Source of the DNA: an uncultured bacterium
GTDB taxonomy: Bacteria; Gemmatimonadota; Gemmatimonadetes; Longimicrobiales; RSA9
Reading direction: 5' to 3'
Length of the DNA: 9,465 bases
Assembly: GCA_937889645.1 (NCBI GenBank)
Contig: CALBZE010000166.1
Span: 1 to 9,465, forward strand
The position numbers and the translations under genes were made by a program. Position 1 is the first letter of the stretch. Each line of letters opens with the position of its first letter. The notes below the pieces were generated by a model. It was given only the letters and a program-made list of their open reading frames with translations. It had not been told where the DNA came from and searched no databases. Of the stretch, positions 1 to 6,442 are shown piece by piece.

Positions 1-37
1 CGTGGACTCCTTTCTCCCAAAGGATCGCGTGTCCACG
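1..37. other. Two-tier stem-loop at the window edge
   Basis: Bases 1-7 (CGTGGAC) are the exact reverse complement of 31-37 (GTCCACG). Directly inside them, 8-13 (TCCTTT) pairs perfectly with 19-24 (AAAGGA) around the 5-nt loop CTCCC. The result is a 7-bp stem stacked on a 6-bp stem, with a 6-nt bulge (25-30) on one side. It lies about 180 nt past the stop of the minus-strand hydrolase gene, so it could be a terminator or part of a structured RNA whose remainder is off the window. There is no U-tract. The pairing is directly visible; the role is unknown. Confidence 0.4.
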
Positions 38-146
38 AAACCGGGTCAACTCCATGGTGCGAATGCAGCAGGTGTGTGGGCGGAGGCGGCGGACGCGGCG
101 GCGCTGATGCTCTTGCTCTACTCTTCGTCGCCTACTCTGGTCCGCC

Positions 147-202
147 GCGTGGGGGCCGCCTTGTTCGGGGCGCTGCGTCTGGGGCGCGGCGTCTGGGGCG
201 TT
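147..202. repeat. Degenerate 14-bp tandem repeat, about 4 units
   Basis: Units at 147-160, 161-174, 175-188 and 189-202 share the core GCGTCTGGGGCG. The last two agree at 12 of 14 positions and the first two are degenerate. The array lies just downstream of the minus-strand hydrolase gene and starts 12 nt past its stop codon (215-217). The rest of 38-214 shows no gene I can support. Confidence 0.4.
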
Positions 203-214
203 GCGACGTCGGCG

Positions 215-1450
215 CTAATCATCCGTTGGGCGTAGGGCGGCGTCGAGCCGGAGCGATACCCCGCCCAGCCCGCCGCCCTCGCCCATGTCGGGATAGCGCG
301 CGTCGGTGACGACGACTCGGTACCCGTCGGGGAGCGTGTCGACGCGGAAGATCGGGAAGCGCGACCAGACGAGGTAGTCGTGGACGCGCGGGGTCGCCGC
401 GGCGGCGTCGATCACGGCGTCGCGAGGCGTGCGGGGGATGACGTCGCCTTCCAGCCGGACGTTGGGCCGCCCGAACCAGCGGAACGCGCCGAGGTGATAT
501 GCCGATGGCGTCTCGACCACGACGTCGCCGCTGAACGGGTTGGCCGGGACGGGCGCGACCATCACGCTCTCGACCGGGCCGATCCCCCGCGCCTCCGCCA
601 CGGCGCGTACCAGCCGTGCCGCGGCGATATCCGATCCAACCATTGCCAGGATGTAGGCGACGGCGAGCGCGAGCGCCCAGCGGGCGACGGCGAGGCGACG
701 AGGTTCCGTGACATCCGGCGACGTCGCGACTTCGGGCGCCGCGGGCTCCGCGCGCCGCGCCGCGGTCGCGGGCGACGTCGCGTTCACGAGCGATGTCGCG
801 GTCGCGTGCGTCGGTGCGTGCGCGGACGACGTCGCCGCCGCGCGATACGCGATCACGACCGCGGCCAGGCCGATCACCCAGGCGACCCGGGCGGCGCCGG
901 GCACCATCGGCGCCGCGAACATCAGCGCGCTCGCGGCCGCGGCGAGCACGAGCCACCCGACGAGCCCGCGTCCGCGTCGCTCCCGCGCCACGAACGTCGC
1001 AGCGCCGAGGAGCAGCCAGAGCCACGGGTCGATGATGAAGAGGGCGTCGCCGTAGAACCACTGCATCGAGAACGGCGCGAGGAGCCGGATCCCGTAGGTG
1101 TTCATCCAGTCGAGGGCCGGGTGCGTGAGGACGCCGAGCACGGCGAGGAGCAGGATCGGCAGCGCCCGCGCCGGCTCGGCGCGCGGGTCGCGGCGGCGCC
1201 GCACCAGCCGGTCCCACGCCAGGATCGTGCCCGCGACCAGGAAGGGTAGGAGCATCATCGCCAGCGGGCCGTGGGTGTACCCGCGCCGGAACGCCAGCGC
1301 GTAGTATTCGTCGCGGAACAGGTAGATGCACGCGTCGATGTCGGGCGCGTTGGCGGCCGCGACGAGGGTGGCGGTGGCGAGGGGGGTGGTGCGGCGGAGG
1401 CCGGCGGCGGCGAGGGCGGCGCCGGCGAGCGAGTGCGTAAGGTTATCCAT
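215..1450 (-). CDS. YdjM-family membrane-bound metal-dependent hydrolase
   Basis: This is a 411-residue inner-membrane protein of the LexA-regulated YdjM / DUF457 'metal-dependent hydrolase' family. Its biochemical substrate is not established. The N-terminus MDNLTHSLAG is the family's hallmark start and fixes the start codon. Likely metal-binding residues are H6, D37 and D39 (NAPDID), H60 (YTHGP), H110 and D114 (THPALDW) and D141 (IIDPW). Hydrophobic segments lie near residues 63-80, 97-110, 140-155 and 163-200, and one more lies near 255-275. An Ala/Thr-rich low-complexity stretch (about 207-245) separates the core from a soluble C-terminal domain (about 290-411). That domain begins with a PVPANPFSG motif, as in long members of the family. 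No good Shine-Dalgarno is visible: the start codon directly abuts one arm of the inverted repeat at 1451-1476. The gene is divergent from the M20 peptidase gene. Confidence 0.87.
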   Translation of the reverse strand: MDNLTHSLAGAALAAAGLRRTTPLATATLVAAANAPDIDACIYLFRDEYYALAFRRGYTHGPLAMMLLPFLVAGTILAWDRLVRRRRDPRAEPARALPILLLAVLGVLTHPALDWMNTYGIRLLAPFSMQWFYGDALFIIDPWLWLLLGAATFVARERRGRGLVGWLVLAAAASALMFAAPMVPGAARVAWVIGLAAVVIAYRAAATSSAHAPTHATATSLVNATSPATAARRAEPAAPEVATSPDVTEPRRLAVARWALALAVAYILAMVGSDIAAARLVRAVAEARGIGPVESVMVAPVPANPFSGDVVVETPSAYHLGAFRWFGRPNVRLEGDVIPRTPRDAVIDAAAATPRVHDYLVWSRFPIFRVDTLPDGYRVVVTDARYPDMGEGGGLGGVSLRLDAALRPTDD

Positions 1451-1604
1451 CGGACCACGTTTCCGTTTCCCGTTTCGTCACATAATGGCATGGGGATCAC
1501 CCGTCCGGGAGGGGGGATTTGGGGTGAACGCCGCGAATCGGGCCCAGGAACTAGATCGTGCTCATGTCGAGATGGGCGAAAACGGAAATCGGAAACGTGG
1601 TCCG
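1451..1604. promoter_or_regulatory. Divergent intergenic region bounded by a long inverted repeat
   Basis: The left arm (1451-1476) and right arm (1578-1604) are near-perfect reverse complements. The outer 15 bp (1451-1465 against 1590-1604, CGGAAACGTGGTCCG in the minus/plus sense) are identical, and the inner part adds matching GGAAA-type sequence with small indels. About 101 bp lie between the arms. The left arm directly abuts the hydrolase start codon; the right arm ends 50 nt before the peptidase start. The trinucleotide CAT flanks both ends (1448-1450 and 1605-1607). Two readings are possible: paired operator sites for one regulator of both genes, or a small MITE-like element with terminal inverted repeats and a 3-bp target duplication. 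I cannot place -35/-10 boxes with confidence. Confidence 0.6.
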
Positions 1605-1641
1605 CATAGCCGGGGTCTGCTAAGTTCCGGGGGACTCGAGC

Positions 1642-1648
1642 GAGGAGG
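1642..1648 (+). promoter_or_regulatory. Ribosome binding site of the M20 peptidase
   Basis: GAGGAGG lies 6 nt upstream of the ATG at 1655. It is a near-ideal Shine-Dalgarno and decides the start, even though the resulting N-terminus is unusually long and Thr/Arg-rich ahead of the hydrophobic core. Confidence 0.8.
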
Positions 1649-1654
1649 CTTTTC

Positions 1655-3070
1655 ATGACGACGCGGATTCTTCCTCATCCACATGCCACCGCCCGCGCAA
1701 CCACCCGCGCAACCACCCGCACGCCCACTCGTGCGACCACCATTGGGCTCACACTCGCATTCGCGTTCGCGCTTGCTCTACTTCCCGTCGCGACCACGCG
1801 CCCGGCTGCGGCGCAGGGGTTGTCGGACGTCGAGCGGCGGATCGCGGAGCACATCGACGCGCACGCGGAGGAAGCGGTCGCGCTCCTCGAGCGGATCGTG
1901 AACATCAACAGCGGCACGATGAACCCGGCGGGGAACAAGGCGGTGGCGGACGTGCTGGAGGTCGAGTTCCGGAAGCTCGGCTTCGACGTGCGCTGGGCGC
2001 CGCTCCCGCCGGAGACGGGGCGCGGCGGCCACCTGGTCGCGGAGCGGGAGGGGCGTCGCGGCCGGCGGATCCTCCTGATCGGGCACCTCGACACGGTCTT
2101 CGAGGAGGACAGCCCGTTCCAGCGCTTCGAGCGGTCGGGGCACGTCGCGAAGGGGCCGGGCGTCGTCGACATGAAGGGCGGCGACGTCGTGATCCTCCAG
2201 GCGCTCCAGGCGCTGCACGCCGCCGGCGCACTCGAGGACGCGACGATCCGGGTCATCCTCACCGGCGACGAGGAGTCGCCCGGCGAGCCGCTGGACGTGG
2301 CGCGGCGGGAGCTGATCGAGCTGGCGAAGCGGAGCGACGTCGCGCTCGGCTTCGAGAGCGGCACGAGCGACCGCGGGACGGACTACGCCGTCGTCGCGCG
2401 GCGCAGCTCGAGCGAGTGGCGGCTCAAGGTCAAAGGCCGGCGCGCGCACTCGTCGGGGATCTTCAGCCCAGGCGTCGGCGCGGGCGCGATCTTCGAGGCT
2501 GCGCGGATCCTGAATCGCTTCTACGAGGAGGTCCGCGGCGAGGAGTATCTGACGTTCAACCCCGGCGTGATCCTGGGCGGCTCCGACGTCGAGATCGACT
2601 TCGATCTGAGCGGCGGGACGGCGTTCGGGAAGACGAACGTCGTCGCGGAGACGGTCGTGGTGAGCGGCGGGATCCGGACGATCTCGCAGGAGCAGCTCGA
2701 GCGGGCGCGGGCGAAGATGCGCGCGATCGTCGCAGAGAGCCTGCCGGGCACGTCGGCGGAGATCGAGTTCTTCGACGGCTACCCGGCGATGTCGCCCACG
2801 GAGGCGAACCACGCCCTGCTGGAAATGTACGACCGGGCGAGCCGCGACCTGGGGTACGGTCCCGTCGTCGCCTTCGACCCGGCTCGCCGGGGCGCGGCCG
2901 ATATCTCGTTCGCCGCGCCGCACGTCCAGGCCTCGCTCGGCGGGCTCGGCCCCGTCGGCGCAGGCTCGCACACGGTCGAGGAAACGCTCGACTTGCGCAC
3001 CATGCCGAAGGCGGCCAAGCGCGCGGCGATCCTGATCTACCGCCTGACGCGCGAGAACCCTGCATTCTAG
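1655..3070 (+). CDS. Secreted M20-family zinc peptidase (glutamate carboxypeptidase-like)
   Basis: This 471-residue protein matches the M20 di-zinc metallopeptidase family, closest in layout to carboxypeptidase G2, which removes C-terminal glutamate from folates and peptides. A signal peptide is evident: an Arg-rich n-region (1-29), a hydrophobic core (30-46) and a cleavage site after PAAA (about residue 53), so the enzyme is probably periplasmic or secreted. Expected metal ligands and catalytic residues are present: H144 and D146 (GHLDT), D172 (VDMKGG), E206 (general base) and E207 (TGDEES), E234 (GFESG) and H439 (GAGSHTVEE). The inserted dimerisation domain spans about 245-365 and includes the family's conserved KGRRAHSSG motif (H265). 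The catalytic set is complete, so it should be active; the exact substrate is not determinable. The n-region contains an in-frame 12-bp tandem repeat. The TAG stop is the first three bases of the 13-bp array that follows. Confidence 0.93.
   Translation: MTTRILPHPHATARATTRATTRTPTRATTIGLTLAFAFALALLPVATTRPAAAQGLSDVERRIAEHIDAHAEEAVALLERIVNINSGTMNPAGNKAVADVLEVEFRKLGFDVRWAPLPPETGRGGHLVAEREGRRGRRILLIGHLDTVFEEDSPFQRFERSGHVAKGPGVVDMKGGDVVILQALQALHAAGALEDATIRVILTGDEESPGEPLDVARRELIELAKRSDVALGFESGTSDRGTDYAVVARRSSSEWRLKVKGRRAHSSGIFSPGVGAGAIFEAARILNRFYEEVRGEEYLTFNPGVILGGSDVEIDFDLSGGTAFGKTNVVAETVVVSGGIRTISQEQLERARAKMRAIVAESLPGTSAEIEFFDGYPAMSPTEANHALLEMYDRASRDLGYGPVVAFDPARRGAADISFAAPHVQASLGGLGPVGAGSHTVEETLDLRTMPKAAKRAAILIYRLTRENPAF
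1685..1741 (+). repeat. 12-bp in-frame repeat in the signal-peptide coding region
   Basis: Residues 11-29 of the peptidase read ATAR-ATTR-ATTR-TPTR-ATT. These are four-residue units encoded by 12-bp tandem units (1685-1696, 1697-1708, 1709-1720, 1721-1732 and a partial unit to 1741). An Arg falls at every fourth residue (14, 18, 22, 26). The repeat lengthens the basic n-region of the signal peptide. There is no twin-arginine pair, so a Tat signal is not indicated. Confidence 0.7.
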
Positions 3071-3168
3071 CGTCGTACTGTAGCGTCGCATCGTAGCGTC
3101 GCATTCTAGCGTCGCATTGTAGCGTCGCATTGTAGCGTCGCATTGTAGCGTCGCACTGTAGCATCGAC
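3068..3168. repeat. 13-bp tandem repeat array, 7 full units plus one partial
   Basis: The consensus unit is TAGCGTCGCATTG. Full units start at 3068, 3081, 3094, 3107, 3120, 3133 and 3146, with a partial unit at 3159-3168. The three at 3107, 3120 and 3133 are identical; the others differ by one to three bases. The first TAG is the peptidase's own stop codon, and the preceding bases (CATTC) match the end of a unit. The array fills nearly the whole gap to the next gene. Because 13 is not a multiple of 3, the TAG in successive units falls in all three forward frames. There are no unique spacers, so this is not a CRISPR array. Confidence 0.95.
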
Positions 3169-3173
3169 GGAGA
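3169..3173 (+). promoter_or_regulatory. Probable ribosome binding site of the barrel protein
   Basis: GGAGA lies only 3 nt before the GTG at 3177, directly after the 13-bp array ends. An in-frame TAG at 3159 rules out any start further upstream, and no ATG or TTG lies between, so the GTG start is forced despite the short spacing. Confidence 0.5.
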
Positions 3174-3176
3174 ATC

Positions 3177-5555
3177 GTGCTTCACGTAGCCCTCGCGTTC
3201 CTGGCCGTCGTGGCCCAGGAGCCTGACTCGATCGCCGCGCGTCGTGCCATGGGCGCGACGCCACCCGACACGGTCGCCGAGCGCCGGGACACGACGTCGC
3301 TGCCGCCGACGGCCGAGCAGCTTGCCGACGCATACGCGGACGAGGGCGCGCGGGAGCTGGTCCGGCGCGCGCGCGAACGACGCCGCACCGTCGACCGATC
3401 GGTCGACGCCTACCGCACCCTGGCGCGCGAGCGCATCTCGGCGGGGCTCAGGGTCCCCGGGCGGGACCGGACGCTGTTCCTGCGGGAGACGGCCACGCAG
3501 ATCGACTGGAGGCGGGAAGGCCCGATCCACCTGAAGGTCCTCGGCGCGCGGGAGGCGATCCCGCCGCTGATGGGGTCGCAGCAGGTGCCCGCCGCGCTGC
3601 GTCGCTTCGTCCCGCGCCTCGCCTTCGATCCGGAGAGCAGCGAGATGCTCCTCCGGCTGGACGACGACGGACTGCGCAACCAGATCGGCCCGAACGCCGA
3701 GCGCCATTACCGCTACGCCTCGGGCGACACGACCGAGATCCGGCTCCCCGACGGTCGGTCCGTGCGACTCCTCGAGCTGCGCGTCTTCCCGCGGCGGGCG
3801 GACTTCCACCTGATCCGCGGCTCGTTCTGGATCGAAGAGCAGAGCGCGGCGATCGTGCAGGCGACGTTCCGCCCATTGCGCAAGCTCGATCCCGACCGCG
3901 GCAGCGCCCCCCGCCTCCTCCGGCCTCTCGGCCTCGACATCGAGTACATCACGCTCGAGTACGCGTTCTGGGATTTCCGCTGGTGGATGCCGCGCGTCCT
4001 CGCCGCGGAGGGCGTCTTCCAGGCGACGTCGCACCTCAAGGTCCCGTTCCAGTACGCGCTCCACTACTCGGAGTACGAGGTGGAAGGCGACGCGACGCGC
4101 CCGCCCGACCCGGTCGCGCGCGACTCCGCCGGCTCCACGACCTGCATGGCCGGCGGCCGGCTCGTGGTCCAGGTGACCATCAGCGGAGGGCGGACGGAGC
4201 CGCCCGGCGACACGGCGGGCGCCAGCGGGCGGCGGGGAGCGCCGGCCGCGCAGGATCCGACGGGTGCCGGCGCACCGCCCGGCAATCCGGACGACGCCAC
4301 GGCGCCGCCGTCCGCGAACGCCGACAGCGCCGCACGGCGGCCGTGGGACGTCGACGAGCGGACCGGCGCCGGCTACGACCGTTGCGGCCGCACGCTCCAG
4401 GTCGACCTCCCGGCCGATTCGGCGTCGCTCCTGACCAGCGAGCTGCTCCCGCGCTCGATCTTCGAGACCGACGCGGCGTGGGACACCGAGCTGCGGCGGA
4501 TCCGGGAACTCGCCGACTGGCTGGGCGGTGAGGCCGGGACGCCGTGGCGGCGGCCGGAGGTGGCCTTCGACTGGGGGTTCGGCTTGCCCGGCGGTGTGCG
4601 CTACAACCGCGTCGAGGGGCTGGCCATCGGCGCGCGCGTCGCCGTCGACGCCGGCCGGCTGCGCGCCGACGCCACCGGCCGGCTCGCGCTGGCCGAGCCG
4701 CGCCCGGACGTCGAGCTCGCGCTCACGCGCCCCATCGTCGCGCGCGACTACCGGCTCTCTCTCTACAACGGCGTCCGCCTCGCGGACCCGGCCACGCGCG
4801 CCTTCGGGCTGGGCAACTCCTTCAACGCCCTCCTCTTGGGCCGCGACGACGGCGAGTACTACCAGGCGCTCGGCGCGTCGCTCGAGGTGCGGCCCGCGTC
4901 GCTCCGCCCCCAACGCTACGCGCTGCGGCTCTTCGCCGAGCGTCACGACGCCGTCGCGACGGCGACCGATTTCAGCCTGCCGTCGCTGTGGGACCGGGAA
5001 CGCACCTTCCGCCCGAACGTCGTCGCCGACCGCGCGGATCTGTTCGGCGCCGCGCTCACGCTGGCCGGCAGCCTCGGCGCTGATCCCACGCGGTGGCGCG
5101 TCGCCGGCGTGCTCGACCTCGAGGGCGCGGGCGGCGACTTCGAGTACGGCCGCGCCGCACTCACGATCCGCGCGGGGCTCCCCACGATCGGGCGCATTGC
5201 GCCCGCCCTGGAGGCCGCGGCCGGGACGAGCACGGGCGACGTGCCGGTGCAGCGGCTGTTCTACCTCGGCGGCCCGGCCACGCTGCGCGGTTACGCCGGG
5301 AACGCCGCCCGCGGCGACGCCTTCTGGCGCGCTCGCGGCGAGATCGGCTACGGCGGCGCGTTCGGCCGCATCGCCCTCTTCGGCGACGTCGCCCGGGCCG
5401 GCCCCCGCAGCGCCTTCACGACCGACTCGCCGCTGCGCTCGATCGGGATCGGCACCACCCTGTTCGACGGGATCATCCGCGCCGACGTCGCCCGCGCCCT
5501 CGACGGCGCTCGGCGATGGCGAACGGACGTGTGGGTGGATCTGGAAGGGATGTGA
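3177..5555 (+). CDS. Outer-membrane beta-barrel protein (DUF5686 / Omp85-like)
   Basis: This 792-residue protein has a short hydrophobic leader (about 1-13, with likely cleavage at VVA-QEP) and no other membrane helix. Residues 50-80 (ELVRRARERRRTVDRSVDAY) and 180-240 (PDGRSVRLLELRVFPRR, then GSFWIEEQSAAIVQATFRPLR) resemble the N-terminal module of DUF5686-type outer-membrane proteins. A Pro/Ala/Gly-rich linker (about 335-395) lies between two lone cysteines, C323 and C403, which could form a disulfide. From about 470 the sequence alternates as in a barrel, beginning VRYNRVEGL (Y476-G481). It carries GGPATLRGY with L703-R704-G705-Y706, equivalent to the L6-loop (V/L)RG(F/Y) motif of the Omp85 superfamily (BamA, TamA, TpsB). 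The protein ends in amphipathic strands. I see no convincing POTRA domains, so a BamA assembly role is not implied. Its cargo or function is unknown. The stop codon lies inside the first unit of a 20-bp array. Confidence 0.78.
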   Translation: MLHVALAFLAVVAQEPDSIAARRAMGATPPDTVAERRDTTSLPPTAEQLADAYADEGARELVRRARERRRTVDRSVDAYRTLARERISAGLRVPGRDRTLFLRETATQIDWRREGPIHLKVLGAREAIPPLMGSQQVPAALRRFVPRLAFDPESSEMLLRLDDDGLRNQIGPNAERHYRYASGDTTEIRLPDGRSVRLLELRVFPRRADFHLIRGSFWIEEQSAAIVQATFRPLRKLDPDRGSAPRLLRPLGLDIEYITLEYAFWDFRWWMPRVLAAEGVFQATSHLKVPFQYALHYSEYEVEGDATRPPDPVARDSAGSTTCMAGGRLVVQVTISGGRTEPPGDTAGASGRRGAPAAQDPTGAGAPPGNPDDATAPPSANADSAARRPWDVDERTGAGYDRCGRTLQVDLPADSASLLTSELLPRSIFETDAAWDTELRRIRELADWLGGEAGTPWRRPEVAFDWGFGLPGGVRYNRVEGLAIGARVAVDAGRLRADATGRLALAEPRPDVELALTRPIVARDYRLSLYNGVRLADPATRAFGLGNSFNALLLGRDDGEYYQALGASLEVRPASLRPQRYALRLFAERHDAVATATDFSLPSLWDRERTFRPNVVADRADLFGAALTLAGSLGADPTRWRVAGVLDLEGAGGDFEYGRAALTIRAGLPTIGRIAPALEAAAGTSTGDVPVQRLFYLGGPATLRGYAGNAARGDAFWRARGEIGYGGAFGRIALFGDVARAGPRSAFTTDSPLRSIGIGTTLFDGIIRADVARALDGARRWRTDVWVDLEGM

Positions 5556-5682
5556 GGCGGACGGAGGGTTGGGAGCCGGACCGGAGGGATGTACGCCGGG
5601 CTGGAGGAATGTGAGCCGGAGCGGAGGGATGTACGCCGGACCGGAGGAATGTGCGCCGGACCGGAGGAATGTGCGCCGGACC
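5543..5682. repeat. 20-bp tandem repeat array, 7 units
   Basis: The consensus unit is GGAGGAATGTGCGCCGGACC. Units start at 5543, 5563, 5583, 5603, 5623, 5643 and 5663; the last two are identical. The first unit includes the final codons and TGA stop (5553-5555) of the barrel gene. Degenerate continuation follows to about 5700. Units alternate between GGAGGGATGTACGCC-type and GGAGGAATGTGCGCC-type, which suggests past duplication of a two-unit block. No spacers are present. Confidence 0.93.
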
Positions 5683-5714
5683 GGGGAGAAACGGGAGACG
5701 GAACGGTGAGCCGT

Positions 5715-5773
5715 GGGCCGGAATGCGATCCGGTCCGAGGGACAGCGGGCCGGAACGTGATCCGGCTCGGGGG
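5715..5773. repeat. Degenerate repeat pair before the globin gene
   Basis: Bases 5715-5741 and 5747-5773 share the pattern GGGCCGGAAYGYGATCCGG followed by YYCGRGGG, offset by 32 bp. They reuse the CCGGA motif of the preceding 20-bp array and end just before the globin Shine-Dalgarno-like TAGGAT (5774-5779). The whole 230-bp gap between the barrel and globin genes is thus repeat-derived. Confidence 0.6.
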
Positions 5774-5785
5774 TAGGATGGGCCC

Positions 5786-6160
5786 ATGAACGAACTCGAG
5801 ATCTACGACGTCGTCGGGGAGGACGGATTCCGACGCCTGGTCGCCGCGTTCTACCGCCAGGTGCCGGACGACGACATCCTCGGCCCGATGTACCCTCCGG
5901 ACGACCTCGACGGCGCGGAGGAACGCCTCCGCGACTTCCTCATCGGCCGGTTCGGCGGCCCGCAGCGCTACATCGAGCGTCGCGGCCACCCGCGGTTGCG
6001 AATGCGGCATATGCCTTTCCCGATCGACGTGCGCGCTCGCGATCGATGGGTGGAGCTGATGGGGAAGGCGCTGGACGAGGCGGGGTTCCCGGCGGAGGTG
6101 GATGCGATGCTGAGGGGGTTTTTCGAGGTGGTGGCGACGGCGATGGTGAATAGGGGGTAG
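5786..6160 (+). CDS. Group II truncated haemoglobin (trHbO-type globin)
   Basis: This 124-residue protein has the full length of a truncated 2-over-2 haemoglobin. Diagnostic residues can be read directly: F22-Y23 (B9-B10, with the distal tyrosine), F56-G57-G58-P59, and the RGHPRLRMRH segment ending in the proximal haem ligand H75 (F8), followed by MPFPI. W88 in RDRW is the G8 tryptophan that marks group II (HbO/YjbI-like). Known family members bind O2 with high affinity and are linked to oxygen or peroxide/NO chemistry; the role here is inferred only. The start ATG has a weak AGGAT-type site about 8 nt upstream. The protein is cytoplasmic, with no signal peptide. It lies downstream of the barrel gene on the same strand with a repeat-filled gap, so co-transcription is possible but not shown. 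The last codons (AGG GGG TAG) form the start of a heptamer array. Confidence 0.94.
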   Translation: MNELEIYDVVGEDGFRRLVAAFYRQVPDDDILGPMYPPDDLDGAEERLRDFLIGRFGGPQRYIERRGHPRLRMRHMPFPIDVRARDRWVELMGKALDEAGFPAEVDAMLRGFFEVVATAMVNRG

Positions 6161-6209
6161 GTGTTGGGTGTTAGGTGTCAGGGCTCAGGGCTCGGGGCTC
6201 AGGGCTTAG
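6154..6209 (+). repeat. G-rich heptamer array after the globin stop, 8 units
   Basis: Successive 7-mers from 6154 read GGGGTAG, GTGTTGG, GTGTTAG, GTGTCAG, GGCTCAG, GGCTCGG, GGCTCAG, GGCTTAG. The first contains the globin stop codon (6158-6160). From 6181 to 6213 there are five runs of three or more G separated by 3-4 nt, which fits the intramolecular G-quadruplex pattern on the globin mRNA strand. TAG occurs at 6158, 6172 and 6207, which are three different frames. Confidence 0.85.
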
Positions 6210-6325
6210 GGGGTGCTGGGCGGCCGAGGGGGCGTTGGGGTACTCGGACGGCGACGGCTCGAAGCGCCGGTGCCCGACGCCTACATCTCGCCCGACGCCG
6301 ACACCCCGCCCGCCGGTCTCCCACA

Positions 6326-6341
6326 CCCCACCCACCCACCC
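6326..6341 (-). other. (GGGT)-type G-quadruplex motif on the minus strand
   Basis: The minus strand reads GGGTGGGTGGGTGGGG: four G-runs with single-T loops, a pattern known to give very stable parallel quadruplexes. It lies about 160-170 nt downstream of the permease stop codon in the permease's transcription sense. Folding is predicted from the pattern only. Confidence 0.6.
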
Positions 6342-6342
6342 A

Positions 6343-6391
6343 GTGTCAGCTATCAGCTATAAGGTGTCAGGTGTCAGGTGTCAGGTGTCAG
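6343..6391 (+). repeat. Heptamer array GTGTCAG/CTATCAG, 7 units
   Basis: Seven 7-mers in perfect register: GTGTCAG, CTATCAG, CTATAAG, then GTGTCAG four times. It has the same orientation and partly the same unit (GTGTCAG at 6175-6181) as the array after the globin stop. The rest of 6210-6442 holds no gene; it contains a small hairpin CGGCG-AAA-CGCCG (6407-6419). Confidence 0.85.
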
Positions 6392-6442
6392 GCGGCGACG
6401 CGATTGCGGCGAAACGCCGGCGGCCCCTGCCCGCTCGCACTC

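Noticed and set aside
1..75. Possible partial tRNA (hairpin followed by CCGGGTCAACTCC)
   Set aside because: The would-be T loop lacks the TTC signature and the hairpin loops are the wrong size for anticodon or D arms.
2556..4946. 796-codon minus-strand open frame through the peptidase and barrel genes
   Set aside because: It is antisense to two genes with clear domain evidence, crosses the stop-free complement of the 13-bp array, and is Arg/Pro-rich low-complexity as expected for shadow frames in GC-rich DNA.
3068..5682. CRISPR-like repeat arrays
   Set aside because: The 13-bp and 20-bp units are directly adjacent with no unique spacers, and no cas genes are present.
4528..5709. 393-codon plus-strand open frame overlapping the barrel gene
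   Set aside because: It is a +1 shadow of the barrel coding sequence with Ser/Pro/Arg-rich composition and no family motifs.
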